Shown: piece by piece, positions 37,525-46,376 of the stretch
How the letters are laid out: each line of letters opens with the position of its first letter
How positions within the stretch are numbered: the stretch's first letter is position 1
Origin: Caldalkalibacillus mannanilyticus JCM 10596
GTDB lineage: Bacteria > Bacillota > Bacilli > Caldalkalibacillales > JCM-10596
DNA: 64,000 nucleotides
Reading direction: 5' to 3'
NCBI RefSeq assembly: GCF_000615945.1
Contig: NZ_BAMO01000003.1
Coordinates: forward strand, 62,001-126,000
The notes under the pieces: model-generated
Told to the model about the DNA's origin: nothing
Seen by the model: only the letters and a program-made list of their open reading frames with translations
Databases searched by the model: none
Position numbers and translations under genes: made by a program

Positions 37525-38937
37525 TTAAGCTCCACTCTTTTCTGCCCGTCTATCTTGATCGGCATCATCTTGACTGCTTTTTTTCTTTTCTTGATTCTCC
37601 ATTAGCTTAGATTTCATCTCATCTCGCTTTTCTCGGCGGTCCTTCAAGCTTTCACGCCCGATTTCTTCATACGCTTCCCTCTTCTTCATCCGCTGTAGCC
37701 CTTTAGGGACCAGATTAAACTCAGAATTATCCATTAAGGCACTAATTCCAATTGATTTCTCTGCTTTCTCCCCGTAGATCTCCTCGAAATAAGCATCTGC
37801 TCGACCCGCCACATAGCCCTCTGGCTCTGGATACGAGGTAATGACCCCTTCGAAATTACGCAAAATCACTTTGTCTGCACTTTGAGAGATAATATAGTTC
37901 GGCGCCACTGGGATCTTACCTCCACCCCCTGGTGCGTCGACAACAAAGGTAGGAACGGAGTAACCAGATGTATGACCGCGTAAGCCTTCCATAATTTCTA
38001 ACCCTTTGGAAATAGGGGCTCTAAAGTGACCGATTCCTTCTGATAAATCACATTGATAGATATAGTACGGACGTACACGTATTTTTACTAAATCATGCAT
38101 CAGCTTCTTCATGATTCGGACACTATCATTAATTCCTGCGAGAATAACAGATTGGTTTCCGACTGGAACCCCTGAGTTGACTAACATCTCACAGGCTTTC
38201 TTCGCTTCAGGAGTTATTTCTAGTGAATGATTGAAATGAGTATTCAGCCATACAGGATGATATTTTTTTAGAATATTGCACAAATCTTCTGTAATTCTCT
38301 GTGGGAAAACAACAGGAGCTCTTGTTCCAATTCGGATGATTTCCACATGCTCTATTTCACGTAAATTTTTCAAAATATATTCAAGAATGCGGTCATTAAT
38401 AAGGAGTCCATCTCCTCCAGAAATTAATACATCTCGTATCTCAGGAGTCTGACGAATGTAGTTGATGACAGCATCAAGCTGTTTCTTGGGAACGCCCATC
38501 CCTACCTGACCGGAAAAGCGTCTTCTTGTACAGTACCGGCAATACATCGAACATTGATTAGTGACTAGGAACAACACACGATCTGGATAACGATGAGTTA
38601 AACCAGGAACTGGCGAGTCTTCATCTTCCTCCAAAGGATCCTCCATGTCGTATCGTGTCTTAGTTATTTCCGAGGAAATCGGTACAGATTGCATGCGGAT
38701 CGGGCATCTTGGATCATCCGGGTCCATGATGGATGCGTAGTATGGTGTAATATTTAGAGGAATGGTCTGTGTCGAAATCCGTACTCCCTCTTCTTCTTCT
38801 GGAGTTAAGTTAATGACTTTTTTTAGATCATCGACCGTACGAATCGTGTTGGTTAATTGCCACATCCAATCATCCCATTGTTCCTGTGTAACATCCTTCC
38901 ACATTTCAACCTCTTTCCAATGACGAAGCGTTCTCAT
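37525..38937 (-). CDS. kamA: L-lysine 2,3-aminomutase
   Basis: This radical SAM/PLP enzyme converts L-lysine to L-beta-lysine, the first pathway step. The 470-residue protein has C129, C133 and C136 (NQCSMYCRYCTRRRF), R138 for the substrate carboxylate, D297 (YQCDLS) and D334 (FVVDAPGGGG) for the epsilon-amino group, and PLP lysine K341. All align with the clostridial enzyme at a constant offset of four. The C-terminus ends with a highly charged ~60-residue tail. ATG at 38937 follows GGGAGG. It is the second gene after kdd in the operon read from the sigma-54 promoter. Confidence 0.95.
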   Translation of the reverse strand: MRTLRHWKEVEMWKDVTQEQWDDWMWQLTNTIRTVDDLKKVINLTPEEEEGVRISTQTIPLNITPYYASIMDPDDPRCPIRMQSVPISSEITKTRYDMEDPLEEDEDSPVPGLTHRYPDRVLFLVTNQCSMYCRYCTRRRFSGQVGMGVPKKQLDAVINYIRQTPEIRDVLISGGDGLLINDRILEYILKNLREIEHVEIIRIGTRAPVVFPQRITEDLCNILKKYHPVWLNTHFNHSLEITPEAKKACEMLVNSGVPVGNQSVILAGINDSVRIMKKLMHDLVKIRVRPYYIYQCDLSEGIGHFRAPISKGLEIMEGLRGHTSGYSVPTFVVDAPGGGGKIPVAPNYIISQSADKVILRNFEGVITSYPEPEGYVAGRADAYFEEIYGEKAEKSIGISALMDNSEFNLVPKGLQRMKKREAYEEIGRESLKDRREKRDEMKSKLMENQEKKKSSQDDADQDRRAEKSGA

Positions 38938-38994
38938 CTCTATCTTCCTCCCTCGAATGATTTTTTTTATAGGTATATCAGGCTTATGGGGTAG

Positions 38995-40025
38995 TCAGGC
39001 ATACTTTTTCAAAAACTCTTGTCGAATGGCTGTTGATTCACGAACGATTTGCAAGGCAAGCTCAGCATGCCCCTTGGTATAGCCATTTCCCATCATTAAT
39101 TGAACATCCTTACCTACCCTTCAGCTCCTAATGCCGCTGCTGAAAAGCTAGTAGCCATACTAAAAAAGTAAGTAATTCCTCTTTCTTTGGTACAGAGAAT
39201 AGAGCTCATCTCCGTCTGAGGAACATTGACACAATTGATAACCACATCCGCTAAGGCTCCAGCCGTCACTTGCTCCACCTGCTCCAAGGTTTTTACGGCA
39301 TCTCTGGCATTTCCTTGAATCACATGATCCGCCAGTTGAAGTTGTTCGAGAAGCTGTATACCCGCTTCCCCATACTCCATCGCAATCACCTTGCCCTTGC
39401 TTCCTGCTCTTTTCTTCGCTTGATACGTTGAGAGCAGACCCGATTTTCCACCAGCACCTAGTATGAGAACCGTATCTCCCTCTTGAACTAGTTGATCTAC
39501 TTGAGCAGGGGCTCCGCAGACATCTAATACAGCCAAGGATAATGCCTCTGGTAAATCACCAGGCAGCAAGGCATAGATTCCTGATTGGAACAAAATCGCC
39601 TCTCCTGTGATCTTGATTTGACCTGTGTTCAGATCAATATGATGGATCTTTTGGATAGAGAGAGGAGTTAAGGTCAGAGAAACCAGTGTCGCAATCCGAT
39701 CTCCCACTTGGACCTCAGATGAACCATAGTTGGCTCCTATTTCCTTGACCCTGCCAATCAGCATTCCTCCTGATCCAGTGACTGGATTATGCAGCTTTCC
39801 ACGTTCCTCTACAATGGATAAAATTGATTTTTGAAGCGCTTCCACTTCTCCTTTTGCTTCTTCCTTAAGCTGTAAAAAAGAAGCGGAGTCTATATTGAGG
39901 ACGTCTACCTCAATTAATAGCTCATTGTCATATAAGAAAGAAGAAGCATCCAGCCTCCACGCAGGCTGCGGTAAGCTTCCCTGTGGTTCAATCACTCGGT
40001 GACAGCCATATCGATGACCTTGCAC
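38995..40025 (-). CDS. kdd: L-erythro-3,5-diaminohexanoate dehydrogenase (frameshifted)
   Basis: Kdd oxidatively deaminates 3,5-diaminohexanoate to 5-amino-3-oxohexanoate with NAD. The frame from GTG 40025 (GGGGGAGGG upstream) begins with HRYGCHRVIEPQGSLPQPAWRLD and has a Rossmann motif VLILGAGGKSGLLSTYQAKKRAG (~residues 185-207), but stops at 39114 after AALGAEG. The next frame continues VGKDVQLMMGNGYTKGHAEL and ends with FLKKYA at 38995. Adding one G to the run at 39117-39119 (CCC on the plus strand) joins them. The repaired product of ~343 residues has family length. It is the first gene after the sigma-54 promoter at 40069. Confidence 0.9.
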
Positions 40026-40065
40026 ACGTCCCTCCCCCTCTCTAATTTTTTCTGTTAGTTATTTA

Positions 40066-40085
40066 TAAGCAAAAGTGATGCCAAA
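40066..40085 (-). promoter_or_regulatory. Sigma-54 (-24/-12) promoter of the kdd-kam operon
   Basis: The minus strand reads TTGGCATCACTTTTGCTTAT, with GG (40082-40081), exactly ten bases, then GC (40070-40069). This fits the TGGCAC-N5-TTGCW consensus. The start of transcription would be ~30 bases before the kdd GTG. Confidence 0.8.
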
Positions 40086-40154
40086 AGACAGAAATGAAGA
40101 AAAAAAAGAATAAGAAAAGGAATAAGAATACTGAAAAAGCTGTTTATATAAAGG

Positions 40155-40185
40155 GAGAGTCTTTTATTCTCTCCCTTGATTCTTT
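40155..40185. other. Inverted repeat between sigma-54 promoter and activator
   Basis: AAGGGAGAG / CTCTCCCTT form perfect 9-base arms around a 9-base AT-rich centre, in the ~100 bases upstream of the -24/-12 element. It could help bend the DNA between enhancer and promoter or be a second terminator; no function is visible. Confidence 0.5.
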
Positions 40186-40210
40186 TTTCTCTAGGCTTTG
40201 TTTTATCCAA

Positions 40211-40254
40211 AAAAATAAAGGGCGTGCCGGATTTCGGGCACACTCTTTATTTTT
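40211..40254 (-). terminator. Terminator of the activator gene, overlapping a candidate enhancer site
   Basis: AATAAAG...GTGCC / GGGCAC...CTTTATT pairs with flanking A-run and T-run on both sides, so it can end transcription from either direction. Its centre, GTGCCGGATTTCGGGCAC (40224-40241), is a palindrome repeated in variant form at 41827-41844 and is placed ~140 bases upstream of the -24 element, as expected for an activator-binding site. Confidence 0.6.
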
Positions 40255-40319
40255 GAATAACTGCTCTTTTTCTTGAACAATTTTTTATCTATGAAGGTTC
40301 ATCTTACATTCAGCTACCC

Positions 40320-41780
40320 TCATTCAATTTTGTATTTTTTGATTTTATATTGCAGCGTTTGGCGCGGTATACGCAACACACTTGCCGCTTGCATAATGTT
40401 CCCAGAGGTTTGCTCCAGAGCTTTCTGAATCCAGCTCTTTTCTTCCCTCTCCAGCCTCTCTTTCAAGGAATACAAGGGCATCTCCGATTGTTTCTCCCGA
40501 GAAGCCTTGCCTGCATCGGATAATTGCGTCCTTTCTGTTGGAGAGGCTGGTAGTGTTCCAACCCAGCGACGTTGAAGAGACTCTGGAAAGACCTCTTCTT
40601 GTAAAAGATCTCCTTCCGCCACATTCAAGGCGGCTTCAATCGCATGCTCAAGCTCACGTACATTTCCCGGCCACGAATACTCCTTCATTTTTCGCAAAAC
40701 ACTGGGCTCGATCTGGACCTTCTCTCGTCCAAAGCGCTGACAATAGTACCGCAAAAAATGGTCAATCAGATAGGGAATATCTCCTTTTCTCTCTCGTAAA
40801 GGAAGCAAGAAGATCGACACGACATTGATGCGATAGTATAAATCCGAACGAAGTCGCCCTTCTTTGACCGCCTCCCACGGCTCTTCATTGGAAGCCGCCA
40901 CCACCTTAATATCCACGGGATAGGTCTTACTGCTTCCAATTCGCCGCACGACCCCCTCTTGCAGAACTCGCAATAATTTAGCCTGAAGCTCTACGGGCAT
41001 AGAGTTAATTTCATCTAAAAATAAAGTTCCCCCATCTGCTAGCTCAAATAAACCAGGACGATCAATCGAGCCTGTAAAGGAGCCCTTCGTCGTGCCAAAT
41101 AATAAGCTCTCAAGCAGGGTAGCAGGTAGAGCCGCACAGTTTTGGGCGATAAAAGGAGCTTTTTTTCTGCCAGAAGCAGAATGAATCGCTTGAACTACGA
41201 TTTCCTTTCCTGTGCCGGTTTCACCATATACCAAAACAGGAGAATCCGTCTTGGCAATTCGGGGAATCATTTTTTTCATCTGATTCATTGTGGGATCTTG
41301 CGTGATAAAGTCATCCATCTCATAATATTCTTTGGCTTTGGCACGTGATATCTTACGTGCTTTCTGTGTTGCATTCACTTTCTCTTGAAGCTCAAGCAGC
41401 TTTTCTGAAAGCTGTTTGACTTTAGAAATATCCTTGGCTACTTCTACTGCACCCACTAGCTTCCTATGAACATAGATGGGTAATGTTGTATTCACTGTAT
41501 CTACTTGCTTGCCCTTCAGGTTCGTATAGGTCTGAGGCTGATTCTCGATCGCTTCCCCTGTTTGAATCACTTTAAGTAATGTACTTGTGTGCGTGTCCAG
41601 AGAAGGAAAGACTTCTAAAATATGCTTGCCCATGACTTCTTCTTCCGATAAACCATCTAGGCTGGCAATGACATGATTGTAATAAATCGTTTCACCTTCC
41701 GCATTGACCACATGAATTCCTTCATCAATCGAACCTAATACTGCTTGTAGCATTTCCAGAGTAACTACGGATTGTCCCAT
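40320..41780 (-). CDS. Sigma-54-dependent transcriptional activator with PAS domain
   Basis: This enhancer-binding protein is the likely inducer of the lysine operon. Domains in order: PAS sensor (residues ~8-125), short coiled coil (~125-150), AAA+ domain with Walker A GETGTGKE, the sigma-54-contact loop GSFTGS (a variant of GAFTGA), Walker B GGTLFLDEIN and GNVRELEHAIEAAL, a linker, and a Fis-type helix-turn-helix GNIMQAASVLRIPRQTLQYKI at the C-terminus. ATG at 41780 follows AAGGAGG; the open frame extends to a GTG at 41786 lying within the RBS. The PAS ligand is unknown; lysine or a pathway intermediate is plausible. It lies 57 bases after kce. Confidence 0.9.
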   Translation of the reverse strand: MGQSVVTLEMLQAVLGSIDEGIHVVNAEGETIYYNHVIASLDGLSEEEVMGKHILEVFPSLDTHTSTLLKVIQTGEAIENQPQTYTNLKGKQVDTVNTTLPIYVHRKLVGAVEVAKDISKVKQLSEKLLELQEKVNATQKARKISRAKAKEYYEMDDFITQDPTMNQMKKMIPRIAKTDSPVLVYGETGTGKEIVVQAIHSASGRKKAPFIAQNCAALPATLLESLLFGTTKGSFTGSIDRPGLFELADGGTLFLDEINSMPVELQAKLLRVLQEGVVRRIGSSKTYPVDIKVVAASNEEPWEAVKEGRLRSDLYYRINVVSIFLLPLRERKGDIPYLIDHFLRYYCQRFGREKVQIEPSVLRKMKEYSWPGNVRELEHAIEAALNVAEGDLLQEEVFPESLQRRWVGTLPASPTERTQLSDAGKASREKQSEMPLYSLKERLEREEKSWIQKALEQTSGNIMQAASVLRIPRQTLQYKIKKYKIE

Positions 41781-41794
41781 GTGCACCTCCTTAA

Positions 41795-41821
41795 ACGAAA
41801 AACAATCTGCCCGTTTTTCGT
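41795..41821. other. Hairpin abutting the activator ribosome binding site
   Basis: ACGAAAAAC / GTTTTTCGT forms perfect 9-base arms with a 9-base loop, ending a few bases before the AAGGAGG of the activator gene. It may affect translation or be a dyad operator for autoregulation. Confidence 0.55.
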
Positions 41822-41826
41822 CGTAT

Positions 41827-41844
41827 GTGCCGAATTTTAGGCAT
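41827..41844. promoter_or_regulatory. Second copy of the candidate activator-binding palindrome
   Basis: GTGCCGAATTTTAGGCAT matches GTGCCGGATTTCGGGCAC (40224-40241) at 14 of 18 bases with the same dyad. It spans the kce stop codon, ~50 bases upstream of the activator start. Confidence 0.45.
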
Positions 41845-42661
41845 CTCCTCTAACAATCCCTAACATTTTCCTTGCTTCGTCAGGAGTCGCTATCTCTCGT
41901 CCAAGCTCTCGGGCAATTCGAACAATTCGCTCGGCAAGCTGGGCATTGGATTCCGCTAATACGCCCTTATGGTAATAAATATTATCCTCAAAACCAACTC
42001 GCACATGACCTCCCAAGACAAGGGCATGCATCGCCATAGGTAATTGATGACGTCCAATCCCTGCTACGGTCCAGCTCGCTCCTTCAGGGATTTGTTGAAC
42101 CATATGGAGCAAATGCTGAATCGTCGCTGGAATCGCCCCTGGAACTCCGAGGACAAAATCAAAATGAAGATGCCCTTCTACGAATCCTTTTTTCACCAAT
42201 TGAAGAGCATTATTAATCATCCCGACCTCAAATATTTCAAATTCAGGTCTGACTCCTTCTTGTTTCATCACCGTGGCGATTCGCTCAATATCTCTAGGGG
42301 CATTCATAAAGACTCCGTCCCCAAAATTAGCCGTACCCGTTGAAAGCGTTGCCATTTCCGGCTTCAAATAAAGGGGCTGCATGCGCTCTTCAATCGACAT
42401 TCCCACAGCCCCTCCAGTTGATACCTGGATAATGATATTACAACGTTTTTGAATTTGTTCGATGATTTCCTGATAGCGTTCTTTCGCTTGAGTTGAAGAA
42501 CCATCGTCCCATCGTGCATGAATATGAGCAATTGATGCCCCTACTGCATGGGCTTTTTCCACTTCCAAGGCAATCTCTTCAGGTGTATAAGGGAGTGCGG
42601 GCTGTTGTTCTCTAGTTACCTCAGCCCCGTTGACAGCAACCGTAATGATGCATTTTTCCAT
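41837..42661 (-). CDS. kce: 3-keto-5-aminohexanoate cleavage enzyme
   Basis: Kce converts 5-amino-3-oxohexanoate and acetyl-CoA to L-3-aminobutyryl-CoA and acetoacetate. The 274-residue TIM-barrel protein has the BKACE family signatures: NGAEVTREQQPALPYTPEEIA (substrate), SIAHIHARWDDGSST (zinc His-x-His at IHAR), EIFEVGMINNA and GGHVRVGFEDNIYY. It starts 7 bases after kal and shares its operon. Confidence 0.93.
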   Translation of the reverse strand: MEKCIITVAVNGAEVTREQQPALPYTPEEIALEVEKAHAVGASIAHIHARWDDGSSTQAKERYQEIIEQIQKRCNIIIQVSTGGAVGMSIEERMQPLYLKPEMATLSTGTANFGDGVFMNAPRDIERIATVMKQEGVRPEFEIFEVGMINNALQLVKKGFVEGHLHFDFVLGVPGAIPATIQHLLHMVQQIPEGASWTVAGIGRHQLPMAMHALVLGGHVRVGFEDNIYYHKGVLAESNAQLAERIVRIARELGREIATPDEARKMLGIVRGDA

Positions 42662-42668
42662 CCTTACA

Positions 42669-43061
42669 TCAGCTCCCTTTCTGCTTATCCTTGGGAACTA
42701 CACAGGTTCCTGATGCATAGCAAACAAGAAGAGGTTCCTCTAAGTAGGTCGCTGATGTTGGATGATTCGGATCTCGACTTCCTTCAATCACTTTGTAGGC
42801 ATGAAACGTCATTTTTCTAGACGTATTGCCTATCTTTTCGATCTTTCCAGTGGCTTCAATATAGTCCCCAGCATAAACAGGAGCTTTAAACTCCACCTTA
42901 TCGTAGGCTACAAATAAACCTTCGTCCCCATCATGACGAATTAATAGCTCTGTTGCTACATCTCCAAACAATGCCAACATTCTAGCACCATCTACTAAAT
43001 CACCACCATAATGCGCATCAGCTTGGGACATACGTAAACGGATCATTACTTCATGACTCAT
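42669..43061 (-). CDS. kal: 3-aminobutyryl-CoA ammonia-lyase
   Basis: Kal removes ammonia from L-3-aminobutyryl-CoA to give crotonyl-CoA. The ~130-residue hotdog-fold protein begins [29 protein letters not shown] and contains [20 protein letters not shown] and [13 protein letters not shown] at 43061 is chosen because GAGGTG precedes it by 6 bases and it gives the family's usual length; the frame opens earlier at 43097. It leads the kal-kce-activator set. No convincing promoter was found in the 67 bases upstream. Confidence 0.9.
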   Translation of the reverse strand: MSHEVMIRLRMSQADAHYGGDLVDGARMLALFGDVATELLIRHDGDEGLFVAYDKVEFKAPVYAGDYIEATGKIEKIGNTSRKMTFHAYKVIEGSRDPNHPTSATYLEEPLLVCYASGTCVVPKDKQKGS

Positions 43062-43128
43062 CAGCTTCACCTCATAATAAGTTATATGATTTGTCATTAG
43101 TGTAACATATTGTAGTGTATCGCCTCAG

Positions 43129-44647
43129 CTATTTTTTTACAGAGGAAATGGAGATCTCCTCACCTTGCACAATAATGGTATGATCATCCTTCCACTCAAA
43201 CGTGTCATAGTACGCTCCTACTTCAAGTGGGGAAAGCAGCTCCGACACCGTTTCTAAATCAAACAGGATAAGCGTTTGCTGCGGTTCTCCTTCTAAGGTA
43301 TAGCCAATCACTCGCATCGCCGCTTGTTTTCCGCTTGGGGAAATCAGGATGGTTTTATCTACATAAACAGGATAATCAAAGCTCACCTCGTAATCGAAAG
43401 TATACTCTTCATGATTCAGATCAAAAAGACCCACATGAAGAAGATAGTGATTTTTCTTCAGCTGAAGAACCTGACTCACCAAAGCATTTCCCTCTGGTAA
43501 CCCCGTAATATATTCCTGATCATAGGATGAAGCCGTTCTTTTAAACGGGAAGGGAAGCTCACTCATTCTCTCCTTTTCGACATCAAGAAGGTACACTCTT
43601 TGTGTTCCGGCAAAAGACGCATCATATTGCGGCGGTCCTACTTTAATAAAAGCATACCTTGCACTTTCATTGGCTGGTCGAATCTCTTGAACGTAGAAGC
43701 TTGATCTGAAAGCTCAGGCAAAGGTAGCTTAAGTTCAAAGGCTCTCTTCTCATCAACATGTAATTGATAGAACGCTTGACCAGGAGCATTGTAGAAGAGA
43801 ATTCTTGATTCATCCAGCCAATTGGCTGCCCATCTATTTAACTGAGGTCCTTCTCTACGTTCTTCTTCTGGTGTCTTCTTCACCTGACCATACAAAACCT
43901 GATACGAATAGGTTAAAGGATCAATGATTCCACCTACCAATACCCCTCTTGATTCTCAAAAGTGATAAAGGCTCTTTCACCTTTAGGTGACCAATACACT
44001 TGATAATCACCATAATAGCCCGCTTGCGGGAGATCATGAATGAATTCCGCAGAACCATCTGCATGAAGCTCATAAAGCACAGCTGTCATGTTTCGAGACT
44101 CCGACTCTGAGGTAGCGTCTAGCTCATTGATAAAAACATAGAATCGATCCTCTTGATTAGGAAAAGGAACCAATTGCATATTGACGATATCATTGGCACT
44201 TTCATGAATCAGCAGACCTTGGTCTCCCTTGACCATGTACAGCTTTTTGTGGTCAGCATCAACAAATAGAGAGAAGGATTGATCAGGGGCAGAAATAACT
44301 TGGTATCCATCTGCCAAGCTTAGCGTGAACTTTTCCCACATTCCCTTCGACAGCTCTGCCGTCTGGATTTTCGTATCCTTCTCGCTGTATTCTTGCACGA
44401 TTTCCTTTTGATTAGAAGGAATGAGTTCTAACACATTGCTATTATATAAGTAGCTCCCAAGAAATATAGTGGCAGCCGCAACACTTGTATATTTGATCAC
44501 TTTATATGAATTGCGTTTTCTTTTGCTATGACTAGCTTTGTTTAAAAACTGCGACCTTACCTTTGCTTCAAATTCAGGGTCTGGACCAGGGATTTCTAAC
44601 GTTTGAATCGACTCTAGGATTTTTTTCTCCATTCTATCTTGATTCAT
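43129..44647 (-). CDS. Putative anti-sigma/TolB-like propeller membrane protein (two frameshifts)
   Basis: Its start overlaps the ECF sigma gene by four bases, as anti-sigma genes do. The N-terminus (~1-60) is cytoplasmic, followed by one membrane helix (KVIKYTSVAAATIFLGSYLY) and an extracellular part with repeated beta-rich segments such as YWSPKGERAFITF and ISPSGKQAAMRV, suggesting a propeller. The reading frame breaks twice: at the GGGG run 43943-43946 (joined as FENQEGVLVGGIIDPLTYS) and near 43676-43690 (joined to ANESARYAFIKVGPPQYDA). The repaired protein is ~505 residues. No classical zinc anti-sigma motif is seen, so the anti-sigma role is inferred from context. Confidence 0.65.
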
Positions 44648-45174
44648 ATGCTTTCCTCCTTTAATAAGATCTCTGAATCGAGCATTCCTCGCAGTTTCGA
44701 CATCGCTCTATTTTGCCTTACACTTACTTGATTAATAGAGATATTTAATAACCCAGCCGTTTCTTGTACAGTTAATCCTTTGATCCAACGCAGATAAATC
44801 ACGGTTTGCAATTTTTCTGGTAGCTGTTTAATGATTCGATGGATTTCCTCTGCTTGCTCTTGCTTCAAGAGGGATTCTCCTGGTATTTCCAAATTCCCTT
44901 CAAACTCCATATTCTCAGGGATGTGATGCTTCCAGAAGGTGAGGTATTTGATCGTTTTCTTCTTCCGCGCAAAATCAATCACCGCTCTTCTAGCAATTGT
45001 AAATATCCAAGTAGAAATAGAACTATCTCCTCTAAAATCCTCATAATGTTGAGCTATTTTTATAAAAATTTCTTGTGTAACATCTTCTGCATCCGCCTTG
45101 TTACCTACCATATAATAGACATAACGATAGACAGAGTGGAAATGATCTTTAAATAGTTGCTCATATTCGATCAC
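44644..45174 (-). CDS. ECF-type RNA polymerase sigma factor
   Basis: The ~176-residue protein has sigma region 2 (YEQLFKDHFHSVYRYVYYMVGNKADAEDVTQEIFIKI ... ISTWIFTIARRAVIDFAR) and region 4 (LPEKLQTVIYLRWIKGLTVQETAGLLNISINQVSVRQNRAMSKL), with no region 1 or 3. GTG at 45174 follows GGAGGAGATC; the frame opens earlier, at 45204. The next gene overlaps by four bases and probably encodes its membrane regulator. A CGTC-containing element upstream suggests autoregulation. Confidence 0.88.
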   Translation of the reverse strand: MIEYEQLFKDHFHSVYRYVYYMVGNKADAEDVTQEIFIKIAQHYEDFRGDSSISTWIFTIARRAVIDFARKKKTIKYLTFWKHHIPENMEFEGNLEIPGESLLKQEQAEEIHRIIKQLPEKLQTVIYLRWIKGLTVQETAGLLNISINQVSVRQNRAMSKLRGMLDSEILLKEESI

Positions 45175-45207
45175 ACGATCTCCTCCGTTCTCCATTCTGC
45201 ACATATA

Positions 45208-45235
45208 GACGATTCTACCTCCAAAATTCTTTCCC
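45208..45235 (-). promoter_or_regulatory. Possible autoregulated ECF promoter
   Basis: The minus strand has GGGAAAG, a 17-base spacer and CGTC 34 bases upstream of the sigma gene. CGTC is a common ECF -10 element; the -35 is only loosely like GGAAC. Confidence 0.3.
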
Positions 45236-45315
45236 TACAATACAAAATTTTTGAAGAAGAGGATTAGATGGAGCTTCACTCCACCTGTTGAGTAGTCGTC
45301 CTATCCTGCAAACAC

Positions 45316-45356
45316 AAAAAAATAAGAGTGCACTCCTATCAAAAGGCACTCTTATT
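45316..45356 (-). terminator. Terminator of the opp operon
   Basis: On the minus strand AATAAGAGTG / CACTCTTATT (10 base pairs) is followed by T7-8, just after the oppF stop. Confidence 0.8.
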
Positions 45357-45379
45357 ACGCTAAAAGATCCCTATTCTAC

Positions 45380-46375
45380 TTATTTATCATTATAAAGGTG
45401 ACAAGCCGTATAATGACCTGACTTGACTTCCTTCCATTCAGGGGCTCGACTTGCACACACCTCCATGGCTACTGGACAGCGAGTTCGAAACACACAACCG
45501 CTTGGTGGATTGATCGGACTTGGAATATCTCCTGTCAATACAATCCTCTCACGATTTCTTTCCACTTCAGGATCTGGAATCGGAACGGCTGACATCAGAG
45601 CTTGGGTATAGGGGTGTAATGGGTTCTCATACAGTTCATCACTTTCCGCTAATTCCACCATGTTGCCTAGATACATCACTAGCACTCGATCTGAAATATA
45701 TTTGACCATCGATAAATCATGAGCAATAAACAGGTAGGTTAAGCCCATTTTCACCTGTAATTCCTTCAATAAATTCACAACCTGAGCTTGGATCGATACA
45801 TCTAGTGCTGAAATCGGCTCATCACAAATAATAAATTTGGGTTCAACAGCAAGCGCCCTAGCAATCCCAATCCGTTGACGCTGACCTCCACTAAACTCGT
45901 GAGCAAAGCGTTCCATATGCTCAGGGTTAAGCCCAACAAGTTGAAGCAGTTCTGCGATCCTTTCCTTGCGCTTGCTACCTGGAGCTAGCTGATGAATATC
46001 TAATGCCTCTCCAATAATATCCTCAATCGTCATGCGGGGATTTAAACTGGCATACGGGTCCTGAAAGATCATTTGCATTTCCCTGCGCATCTTCTTCATC
46101 TCAGATTGAGACAGCCTGAAAATGTCTTTTCCATCAAATAACATTTCTCCCTCTGTTGGTTCATAGAGACGGAGCATGGTTCTTCCTGCTGTGGATTTGC
46201 CGCAGCCGCTTTCTCCTACCAACCCAAGGGTTTCTCCAGGATAAATATCCAGTTCGAGGTTTTGAACTGCCTTTAGTACCTGATCACCAACTTGAAAGTG
46301 TTTCTTTAGCTTGCGCACCTCTACCAATGGTTTCTTCGTCCCTGTCTGTTTGAGGGATTGAGCTGTCATTGCCAT
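45380..46375 (-). CDS. oppF: Oligopeptide ABC transporter ATP-binding protein OppF
   Basis: One of two ATPases powering peptide import. The ~331-residue protein has Walker A GLVGESGCGKSTAGR, signature FSGGQRQRIGIARAL, Walker B FIICDEPISALD and the Opp/Dpp C-terminal domain with Cys-rich PPSGCVFRTRCPVAMEVC, which binds a 4Fe-4S cluster in relatives. ATG at 46375 follows GGAGGGAG; it is one base after the oppD stop region. The frame opens earlier at 46399. Confidence 0.93.
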   Translation of the reverse strand: MAMTAQSLKQTGTKKPLVEVRKLKKHFQVGDQVLKAVQNLELDIYPGETLGLVGESGCGKSTAGRTMLRLYEPTEGEMLFDGKDIFRLSQSEMKKMRREMQMIFQDPYASLNPRMTIEDIIGEALDIHQLAPGSKRKERIAELLQLVGLNPEHMERFAHEFSGGQRQRIGIARALAVEPKFIICDEPISALDVSIQAQVVNLLKELQVKMGLTYLFIAHDLSMVKYISDRVLVMYLGNMVELAESDELYENPLHPYTQALMSAVPIPDPEVERNRERIVLTGDIPSPINPPSGCVFRTRCPVAMEVCASRAPEWKEVKSGHYTACHLYNDK

Positions 46376-46376
46376 A

